Below, in pieces: positions 8,410-13,721 of a DNA stretch of 14,334 nucleotides. The first letter of the stretch is position 1; each line of letters opens with the position of its first letter. Origin of the DNA: Bryobacteraceae bacterium (GTDB lineage Bacteria; Acidobacteriota; Terriglobia; Bryobacterales; Bryobacteraceae); contig JASHQT010000165.1 of the NCBI GenBank assembly GCA_030039005.1, positions 1 through 14,334 on the forward strand. Reading direction: 5' to 3'. The notes beneath the pieces were generated by a model that made no database searches, was not told where the DNA came from, and saw nothing but the letters and a program-made list of their open reading frames with translations. The position numbers and the translations under genes are program-made.

Positions 8410-8430
8410 CCCTCGCGGTGCGCACGAGGG
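8410..8430. repeat. Intergenic inverted repeat between nucleotidyltransferase and permease genes
   Basis: CCCTCG at 8410-8415 pairs with CGAGGG at 8425-8430 across a nine-base loop. No U run follows on either strand, so it is not a standard terminator. It sits in the 83-base gap where an operon boundary might be, and could be an attenuating or RNA-stability stem. Confidence 0.35.
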
Positions 8431-8446
8431 AAAATCCTCGGAAAAC

Positions 8447-9685
8447 TCAGGCGGACCGCATGAATTGGCGCGCCAGCTTCAGAAACGTCGCGGGTCCATA
8501 GGCGCGCATGAGCCGGTATGGCCGTAGGAACCCACACAATAGCCCGGACCACTTGCATCGCGGGTACGCGGCGCGGTCGTTCAGATTCGGCTTCACTAAG
8601 TTAGCCAGAAACACGGTGCGCAGACGGATCCGTTCGATCCGGCGGTCCCGCATCCGAATGCGCAGACCTTCTTGATCGAACAGCCGGGCAACGGACGCCC
8701 GCGCCGAAGCAGGATCGTAGTCGTGGACGCGGTCATAGCGGCGCTGAATCTCGCCGGCAAGCGCTTCCACGCCCGGGTCCTGGCGGATCGCTTTGAGCAG
8801 AGCCGGTGGCAGTGCAACCTGGAATAACCGGCTCACCAAAGCACAAGGCAGCAACACGATGCGGCGGCGCGAGAGCTCACTCGCCCGCGAGAGAACCTGA
8901 GCGAAATCCAATTCCGGAAAAGTCTTGAACAGCGCGGCCACGTCGCAGAGCCACTTAAGCGCTTCCCAACGGTGCCTGGCTCCGTGAATCGCGACCAGGA
9001 AGAACATGTTTTCGACTGTGGGGAGCGGCATCTTCCGGCCGGCGAGCATGGTGGCCGAAGCGGGTTCCCACAACTTTAATCTGGATAGCCGCCGATCGTA
9101 CCACGGTTCGCAAGCCGACCAGTGCAACTCCAGATGAATCCCCGTTCGCGAATGGACCCATTCGATGTCCTTCGATTGAGCCGGACGTTTGGCTTTGGAT
9201 TGTTCCGCCGCAGCGTAACCCCGCTCAGCAAGTATTTCACTCGCGCGCCCGATGTCGGAGCGATCCACGAGAATGTCCAGGTCGCGAATCTGGCGGTAAG
9301 CCAGGTTGCCATACAGTGCTTTCGTCCAGGCCGGACCTTTGAACGGAATGGCATTGACGCCCGACCGCTCGAACAGATCCTGGATTTCGGCCAGCTCGGC
9401 AGCCAGCGCCAGGTTGTGCGCGAGCACGGTTTGGGAGCGCGCTTCTAGTTGCCGCCGAACGCGGACCGGAACCGCCGCCGAGTCGCGCAACGCGACGTTC
9501 AGCAACGGAACGATATCATGCCGCTCGGCCAGTGTGATCAGCCGCGGCCAGTCAGATCCGGCTGAGATCGGAACGGGTTCGCCGTTCAGTTGGATGTCCA
9601 GTCCGAGCGCGCGGCGAACACACACGAGCAACAGCGTGTCGCTGTCGCCATAGCCCATTGCAATTGCGTGCGGCCGCGCAGTCAC
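8447..9685 (-). CDS. Nucleotidyltransferase family protein (NTP_transf_5-like)
   Basis: A 412-residue protein of the uncharacterised nucleotidyltransferase group related to Pfam NTP_transf_5. The core is seen at residues 112-141: AIPFKGPAWTKALYGNLAYR followed by QIRDLDILVDRSD, where the FKGP turn and the DLD pair (Asp135, Asp137) match the metal-binding site of pol-beta-type transferases. HLELHWS (184-190) probably gives the third acidic residue (Glu186). The C-terminal half is helical and basic, without a recognised domain. Such enzymes occur in some lasso-peptide and capsule clusters, sometimes beside HPr-kinase-like proteins; activities proposed there are transfer of a nucleotide or sugar phosphate, largely untested. 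It starts at GTG 9685, 15 bases after the pqqD-like stop; an ATG at 9658 is an alternative, and neither has a good ribosome site. It is the third gene of the cassette. Confidence 0.82.
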   Translation of the reverse strand: MTARPHAIAMGYGDSDTLLLVCVRRALGLDIQLNGEPVPISAGSDWPRLITLAERHDIVPLLNVALRDSAAVPVRVRRQLEARSQTVLAHNLALAAELAEIQDLFERSGVNAIPFKGPAWTKALYGNLAYRQIRDLDILVDRSDIGRASEILAERGYAAAEQSKAKRPAQSKDIEWVHSRTGIHLELHWSACEPWYDRRLSRLKLWEPASATMLAGRKMPLPTVENMFFLVAIHGARHRWEALKWLCDVAALFKTFPELDFAQVLSRASELSRRRIVLLPCALVSRLFQVALPPALLKAIRQDPGVEALAGEIQRRYDRVHDYDPASARASVARLFDQEGLRIRMRDRRIERIRLRTVFLANLVKPNLNDRAAYPRCKWSGLLCGFLRPYRLMRAYGPATFLKLARQFMRSA

Positions 9686-9700
9686 TTTGCGCTCGGTGTT

Positions 9701-10111
9701 CTAGTACGGTAATACGGGGCTTTGTGCCATGGCTGGCGTGGGCGCTAGAACGGAGGCCACGAAAGGCACCAGGGCGGCCGAAACTCCTGCTAAGGCGAAC
9801 TTGCGAGCCATCTCGCGCCGCGAAGCGCCTGGTTCGGCTGGTTCCATTTCGGCGGCGTTCTCCACCAGACCGGCCTCTTCCAACTCGCGCAACGCCAGCA
9901 ACACCACGGCGCGCCCAGCGGGAATGCCTAAGTCGAGCTCCAGGATTCGGGCGAGTTCGTCGATGGATTTGCTGCCATCCGCCGCTTCCCAAACCGCCGA
10001 CGCAGTTTTATTAAGAGTATGTGCTCGATGATTCAGTTTGTCGTACACAATCGTCTCGCCGGCCAGACTTTCAAAAAAGACGTTATCGTGTCGCGCCTTC
10101 GGATTGTTCAT
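9701..10111 (-). CDS. PqqD-like peptide-binding protein with Tat-like C-terminal tail
   Basis: A 136-residue protein. Residues 12-86 are a PqqD fold, the RiPP recognition element that binds leader peptides and hands them to modifying enzymes: FFESLAGETIVYDKLNHRAH, then TLNKTASAVWEAADG, the helical SIDELARILEL and the closing LRELEEAGLVE. A short acidic linker follows, and then an unexpected tail (97-136): SRREMARK, a twin-arginine-like motif, a hydrophobic stretch (105-123), APTPAMA with a signal-peptidase-like AxA, and a last heptapeptide QSPVLPY. The tail is in frame and without odd codon use. Its ATG overlaps the upstream kinase gene by 29 bases and has a strong ribosome site (AAAGGGGAA), so translation is coupled. 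An internal ATG (Met101) would give a 36-residue signal-like peptide but lacks a ribosome site. PqqD identity is firm; the tail's role is unknown. Confidence 0.85.
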   Translation of the reverse strand: MNNPKARHDNVFFESLAGETIVYDKLNHRAHTLNKTASAVWEAADGSKSIDELARILELDLGIPAGRAVVLLALRELEEAGLVENAAEMEPAEPGASRREMARKFALAGVSAALVPFVASVLAPTPAMAQSPVLPY

Positions 10112-11015
10112 ATGGTTCCCCTTTCTCCAGCTCAGTGTCCAGCAAATGGGTGATTTCCTCCGCGGCGGCAGCGGCCTCGCCGCGCTCGGATTGAAAACCC
10201 AGTGTTCCCTCGATCGCGGCCTTCAGAGTTTTCACCGTCAATTCCGACTGCCTGCGCACCGCGACTGCGTTTTCGAGCAACCCGAGCAGCGTCTCGCCCG
10301 GCGTAAGCGCCCTCGGTTGCCACGTTGCGTTCGCGCGGTAGCGAACGTTAAGTACCCATCGAATCGGCAGCGTCTCAAGCGCAGAAGCGCAGCGTCCGGA
10401 CTCGGGCGCGGCATCCTCCCGCAGCACGTCACGGCGCAATCGCAGCCGGCGGGGAAATGCTGAAACGCGTCCATCCAGCCCGATCACGGCGTATTCGTCC
10501 GAGTAATAAACGGCGCCTGCCTTGACCAGCGCCGCCACTAACGTGCTCTTGCCGCAATGCGATCTTCCCGGAATCACAGCCGCGCTACCGCGCCAGCCAA
10601 TCGCTCCGGCGTGCACAAATACCGCTGCCGCTGTGGAGGAGGCGACATAGTGATGGACGCGTGATTCGAGCGCATGCACCGCCATCGCCGCATCGCTCGA
10701 GCAATACGCGAGCGCCCCATTCTCAGCCACCTGAAATTCCGCCTCCCCGTCCGAGCGCCGTACGCGGCCAAACTGGAACGAAGCGCCCCCGGATTCCAAC
10801 ATCCCGGGCTGCGCACCCGGGATCAGCGGCGAAGGAAGATGCCCGATCAGGTGGAGGCTGGTTTCCACGCGGACTGGAACTCCATAGGCCATGTAGCCAA
10901 GAGATACCGGGCCGTCCGAAGCACCGACGTGCTCGCGGGGCCGGCCATCCGGTTGTGCGGAACGAGTCGTGGGTATCGACGCAAGCATTGGGAGATGGCA
11001 GCCGGACGCCTCCAT
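10083..11015 (-). CDS. HPr-kinase-like P-loop protein (HprK-related kinase)
   Basis: A 310-residue protein related to the C-terminal kinase domain of HPr kinase/phosphorylase. The evidence is VFVHAGAI (133-139) and the Walker A loop PGRSHCGKSTLVAALVKAG (149-167; Lys156, Ser157), followed by the acidic YYSDEYAVI (170-178; Asp173, Glu174) and FPRRLRLRRDVL, in the same order as in HprK-related kinases. The N-terminal 120 residues are not recognised. Enzymes of this group in lasso-peptide clusters phosphorylate a peptide serine; others act in unknown pathways. No HPr gene is in the window, so the substrate is not HPr as far as can be seen. It is the first gene of the cassette, overlapping the pqqD-like gene, with a candidate promoter 31 bases upstream. 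The start at ATG 11015 has no ribosome site; Met10 and Met42 are alternatives. Confidence 0.8.
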   Translation of the reverse strand: MEASGCHLPMLASIPTTRSAQPDGRPREHVGASDGPVSLGYMAYGVPVRVETSLHLIGHLPSPLIPGAQPGMLESGGASFQFGRVRRSDGEAEFQVAENGALAYCSSDAAMAVHALESRVHHYVASSTAAAVFVHAGAIGWRGSAAVIPGRSHCGKSTLVAALVKAGAVYYSDEYAVIGLDGRVSAFPRRLRLRRDVLREDAAPESGRCASALETLPIRWVLNVRYRANATWQPRALTPGETLLGLLENAVAVRRQSELTVKTLKAAIEGTLGFQSERGEAAAAAEEITHLLDTELEKGEPYEQSEGATR

Positions 11016-11045
11016 GCGCCATTCGCTGATATCGGGAGAGTTGAA

Positions 11046-11074
11046 AGATTAGCACACGGCCGATGAGCTTACAA
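11046..11074 (-). promoter_or_regulatory. Candidate sigma-70-type promoter of the kinase-PqqD-nucleotidyltransferase cassette
   Basis: On the minus strand TTGTAA (11069-11074) and TAATCT (11046-11051) are separated by exactly 17 bases. The expected transcription start, near 11039, would leave a leader of about 24 bases before the kinase ATG. Each hexamer is only a partial match to consensus. Confidence 0.4.
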
Positions 11075-11106
11075 GAACGAGCACGCTTTCGTGAGTCGAT
11101 CGCGTA

Positions 11107-11130
11107 CCACTCGTACCGTAGGTACTTGGT
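11107..11130. promoter_or_regulatory. Dyad in the divergent kinase/aminotransferase intergenic region
   Basis: A perfect 13-base dyad, GTACC-GTA-GGTAC, occupies 11113-11125. It is flanked by ACCA (11107-11110) and TGGT (11127-11130), extending the symmetry imperfectly. It lies between the two divergent genes, about 35 bases upstream of the candidate cassette promoter, where a regulator could act on either gene. No regulator gene is adjacent. Confidence 0.4.
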
Positions 11131-11171
11131 GCCCTGCGGAAGCAAAATTTCGTCGCTCCGGCCGATGGGGC

Positions 11172-11177
11172 TAACAT
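11172..11177 (+). promoter_or_regulatory. Extended -10-like element close to the aminotransferase start
   Basis: TAACAT ends nine bases before the ATG at 11186, inside an AT-rich island (TAACATTATAGAGT). If it is a -10 element, transcription would begin at or next to the start codon, giving a leaderless mRNA. This agrees with the absence of a usable Shine-Dalgarno site. No good -35 is seen. Confidence 0.25.
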
Positions 11178-11185
11178 TATAGAGT

Positions 11186-12067
11186 ATGCATCGCTTTCTG
11201 CTTCACAACGGCGCGATCCTGGATGCGCACGCCAAGAGCCTGAGCGCCGGCCAGGTGGGCTTGCTAAATGGTTGGGGCGTGTTCAGCACGCTGCGAATCG
11301 CCGACGGCGTACCGTTCGCGTTCGAGCGGCATTGGGAGCGCATGCATCGCGACGCCGCGAAAATGCACGTGCCGTTTCCGGCCGGTCCGGACGAGCTGCG
11401 ATCCGGGATCCTGCGGTTGATCGAGGCCAATTCCGCCTGGAATGCCACCCTGCGCGTGATGGTGGTGCGCAATAAAGGCGGGCTGTATGAAGGGCCGGAC
11501 ATCGAGCGCGATTTCGACGTGCTGGCATTCACCAAAGACTTGAGCCCATGGGGATCGAGCGTGCGTCTGACGCTGAAACTGAACGCTCGGCATTCAGCTA
11601 ACGAATTTTCCGGATGCAAGATTCTGTCCTGGTCGCACAACTTGACGTGGTATGAGGAAGCGCGCCAGGCGGGATTCGACGAAGTGATCCTGTTGAACGA
11701 GCGCGGGGAAGTGAGCGAGTGCACTTCGGCGAACGTGTTTATCGCAAGCGGAGGCCCCCAAGAAACCGAGGTGTCGACGCCGCCGCTCAGTTCCGGCTGC
11801 CTGCCCGGCGTCACGCGCGAATTGTTGCTGGACGTCGTTCGTGTCCCTGGAATTAAGGTGGTGGAGCGGGCGCTGAAGCCCGAGGATCTCGAGCGCGCCA
11901 ATCAGGTGTTCGTCACTTCCACTACGCGCGATCTGTTGCCCGCGGTTTCCATCGCCGGGCTGAACATTCGCAACCAGGGCAACGCGGTAGACCGGCTGGT
12001 GGAAGCTTTGGAACAATACCGCCGGGATTACGTGAAGCAGCACGCCGCGCCGGTCGGCGCCCGCTAA
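11186..12067 (+). CDS. Class IV PLP-dependent aminotransferase (branched-chain aminotransferase / aminodeoxychorismate lyase family)
   Basis: A 293-residue fold-type IV PLP enzyme. Members are branched-chain aminotransferases (IlvE), D-amino acid aminotransferases and 4-amino-4-deoxychorismate lyases (PabC). Visible features are GWGVFSTLRIADGVPFAFER (29-48) near the N-terminus; the cofactor lysine Lys145 in GCKILSWSHNLTWYEEAR; DEVILLNERGEVSECTSANV (165-184), the phosphate and substrate-side loop with Glu178; and PPLSSGCLPGVTRELLLD. Length and motif order are normal. The N-terminal pattern is closer to PabC-like proteins than to classic IlvE, but the exact reaction cannot be settled here. It is transcribed alone, divergent from the kinase cassette and convergent with the DUF2784 gene 17 bases away. 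No ribosome site is evident before the ATG. Confidence 0.9.
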   Translation: MHRFLLHNGAILDAHAKSLSAGQVGLLNGWGVFSTLRIADGVPFAFERHWERMHRDAAKMHVPFPAGPDELRSGILRLIEANSAWNATLRVMVVRNKGGLYEGPDIERDFDVLAFTKDLSPWGSSVRLTLKLNARHSANEFSGCKILSWSHNLTWYEEARQAGFDEVILLNERGEVSECTSANVFIASGGPQETEVSTPPLSSGCLPGVTRELLLDVVRVPGIKVVERALKPEDLERANQVFVTSTTRDLLPAVSIAGLNIRNQGNAVDRLVEALEQYRRDYVKQHAAPVGAR

Positions 12068-12084
12068 TTCAATAAGGCCTCTTC

Positions 12085-12504
12085 TCAGACACCTGTTCTC
12101 AGCATCGCGCCGCTGCGTCTCCCTTTGCTAGAACGCGGAGGCAGGAGAAACATTAGCGCGAACAGGACCATACCCAATGTCCAGTACAGAGGGTCCAAAA
12201 ACCAGCCAGGGATGGTGTGGCGTAGGAGTAAATCGAGCAGACGGCTGACTATGCCTGCCTCGCGCACATGGTTTGCATTCGCTGTCCGTAGAGTGCTTTC
12301 GAGTACATTCAGTGCGCAAGGAAAATGAAGCATATCCTCGGCTGGGACGATTAGGACGGCACACAGGTGTGCGATTCTGAACCACGGATTGTAGATCCAC
12401 GCCCAATGCTGGTGCGCCCCGATTAAGACTCCCGCGAACCCGCCTGCCACGAACAGGAAATACGCAAGGTGTAGTGCGGCGACAAGATTCGCGAGTGTCT
12501 CCAC
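12085..12504 (-). CDS. DUF2784 family membrane protein
   Basis: A 139-residue inner-membrane protein of unknown function. About four hydrophobic segments can be seen (residues 5-30, 40-57, 84-97 weakly, and 104-121). The conserved part includes LHLAYFLFVAGGF, WAWIYNPWFRIAHL and FPCALNVLESTLR (61-73); the last corresponds to the CPLT-LE-LR signature of DUF2784 proteins, here with FPCALN instead. HTIPGWFLDPLYW matches the usual C-terminal motif before the last helix. The start is GTG 12504, forced by an in-frame TGA six bases upstream; there is no clear ribosome site in the normal position, although AAGGAG lies 15 bases before it. Nothing around it suggests a partner. Confidence 0.75.
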   Translation of the reverse strand: METLANLVAALHLAYFLFVAGGFAGVLIGAHQHWAWIYNPWFRIAHLCAVLIVPAEDMLHFPCALNVLESTLRTANANHVREAGIVSRLLDLLLRHTIPGWFLDPLYWTLGMVLFALMFLLPPRSSKGRRSGAMLRTGV

Positions 12505-13097
12505 GCCAAATCAAGCATACTCCTTGAACGGACACTCGGAGGCAGGGAAGGTAGCAGCCGGCAAAAGAAAAAGGTTCCAAGTGACCCAGCGGCAGTCCGC
12601 TCCCCGGCCGGCATGCACGGCCAGAGCATAGCATGCAGCGTGTCGGAAGCCCTTCTTCCTTCGCTCCCCGCAACCGTCTTTCTTTGACCGGCTGCGCTTC
12701 AGCGCTCCAGAATTCGCTCGCCGTTTCCACCTGCTAGAAGCCAGCGTCTCGCAACGGCCTTTCACTCGCCCGCAGCGACTGTTCCCCTTCGAGAACCACC
12801 GCCATGAGGTCAAACGCTCCTGGCCTATCACTTCGACGAAATTCTAAGCTATTCTCCCAGCTCGTTCGGCCTTGAACTCCCGATCCTCCGCCGCGTTCAT
12901 CACGCCGCCGGGGATGTTCCTTGCCCAAAGCCCGTTGCCGTTCCGCAAGCCTAGAACTCTCAAACGTCCATCCAACCTTCGCTCCTCTTCGGGACTCGCA
13001 TCCCTCCGGATGATAACGCTAAGTCGGCGGCTCGATCTGAGAAGCTTACCTTTGTGTCCGGCCCGATGCCCTTCACTCCCCGAACGCGTTAATTAGT

Positions 13098-13110
13098 CTT
13101 AGTAACTAAG
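13098..13110. promoter_or_regulatory. 13-base perfect palindrome, operator-like
   Basis: CTTAGT-A-ACTAAG is a perfect odd-length dyad in the AT-rich right part of the gene-free region. It could be a protein-binding site or a short hairpin; no gene starts close by, the nearest being padR about 290 bases downstream. Confidence 0.3.
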
Positions 13111-13282
13111 CGCATCCGGATCATCGCTCCAAGTTCGCTACCGTCCACCAGGCTTACTGCTCTCTGAACCTCTTGGAACCGAGTCCATCATCACCTGAAA
13201 GGGCGCGGGAGTCAACGGTTAATTATGAATTACAAGGGCTTTTCCTAAGCTTTTATGAGTCGCTGAATCAATCAGTTATGGA

Positions 13283-13310
13283 TTTTCCACTGTGGACAAG
13301 ATGTGGATAA
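13283..13310. promoter_or_regulatory. Cluster of three DnaA-box-like sites
   Basis: TGTGGATAA at 13302-13310 is the exact reverse complement of the consensus DnaA box TTATCCACA. TGTGGACAA at 13291-13299 is the same box with one change, in the same orientation and 11 bases away, about one helical turn. TTTTCCACT at 13283-13291 is a weaker box in the opposite orientation, sharing one base with it. About 65 bases of AT-rich DNA lie to the left. In known bacteria such a set marks oriC, a DnaA-titration site or a DnaA-regulated promoter. dnaA and dnaN are not in the window. Confidence 0.5.
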
Positions 13311-13354
13311 AACACGAACGGCCGCTCGTGTTCGATCGGGACCCCAGATTTCGC

Positions 13355-13383
13355 TTGCAAGTAGATTACTACATATGTAGAAT
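13355..13383 (+). promoter_or_regulatory. padR promoter with operator in the spacer
   Basis: TTGCAA (-35, 13355-13360) and TAGAAT (-10, 13378-13383) are separated by 17 bases. The spacer holds GTAG-ATTA-CTAC-ATAT-GTAG (13361-13380), alternating complementary half-sites every eight bases, of which 13369-13380 is the perfect palindrome CTACATATGTAG. PadR-family repressors commonly bind dyads containing ATGT/ACAT and repress their own genes, so autoregulation is likely. Transcription would begin near 13390, giving a leader of about 14 bases. Confidence 0.6.
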
Positions 13384-13403
13384 GAAGCCCGGGACAACAA
13401 ACA

Positions 13404-13721
13404 ATGCCCGATGCCGCTCGGCTTTCCCATACCACCGCCATGATCTTGCACGCCATCTCCGCCGGCTCCGTCTACGGCTACACCATCATGGAAGCCACGG
13501 GCCTGCCCAGCGGCACCGTGTATCCGGCGCTGCGCCGTCTGGAGCGCGACCAACTGATCAAATCCCAGCGCGAGCGCCAGTCCATCGCCGATGCCGAGCA
13601 GCGGCCCGCGCGCAAGTATTATAAGCTCACTCGCTCCGGCGACCGGGCACTTGAAGCCGCGCGGCAACGCTATCCCTTGCTCGCCGGTTTGGCCCAACGG
13701 GAGGAGCTTCGCGACGTATGA
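13404..13721 (+). CDS. PadR-family transcriptional regulator
   Basis: A 105-residue winged-helix repressor of the PadR family, cytoplasmic and probably dimeric. The DNA-binding domain is nearly the whole protein: LHAISAGSVYGYTIMEATGL (15-34), the recognition helix in PSGTVYPALRRLERDQLIKS (35-54), and the wing with RPARKYYKLTRSGDRALEAA (67-86). PARKYYKLT closely matches the family pattern PR+YY-LT. It is of the short type, without a large effector-binding C-terminal domain. The ATG follows ACAACAAACA, with no Shine-Dalgarno site. The TGA stop overlaps the next start (ATGA at 13718-13721), so the downstream membrane protein is cotranslated. In acidobacteria such short PadR genes often precede ADOP permeases; the one ADOP gene in this window is 5 kb away and on the other strand. 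Confidence 0.93.
   Translation: MPDAARLSHTTAMILHAISAGSVYGYTIMEATGLPSGTVYPALRRLERDQLIKSQRERQSIADAEQRPARKYYKLTRSGDRALEAARQRYPLLAGLAQREELRDV

Larger units (their letters stand above)
12505..13403. other. Gene-free region of about 900 bases
   Basis: I find no supportable gene here. Frames of 60-110 codons exist on both strands but are arginine- and serine-rich, lack ribosome sites and match no family I know. The longest minus-strand frame without stops (about 13095 to 12847, then on past a TAG at 12844-12846 to about 12511) has no credible start. The left part (12505-13090) could be decayed mobile or multicopy sequence. GCATGC occurs twice, 20 bases apart (12611, 12631). The right part (13088-13320) is AT-rich, with GTTAATTA at 13088 and 13218, palindromes and DnaA-box-like sites. 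It ends in the padR promoter. No tRNA or rRNA is recognised. Confidence 0.6.

Noticed and set aside
8364..8558. N-terminal extension of the ADOP permease frame (65 residues)
   Set aside because: It overlaps the nucleotidyltransferase gene and lacks family similarity; MSGITQDLKSAFHVLARSRG at 8363 is a typical family N-terminus.
9704..9811. Separate 36-codon signal-peptide-like gene starting at the internal ATG of the PqqD-like gene
   Set aside because: No ribosome site precedes that ATG and the PqqD frame runs through without interruption; kept as a tail of the larger protein.
10723..11145. Minus-strand 140-codon frame starting upstream of the kinase gene, considered as a RiPP precursor
   Set aside because: It overlaps the kinase in another frame, starts at TTG without a ribosome site and has no leader/core pattern.
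12128..12730. Minus-strand 200-codon frame covering DUF2784 and the gap
   Set aside because: It overlaps the DUF2784 gene in another frame and has scrambled, arginine- and cysteine-rich composition.
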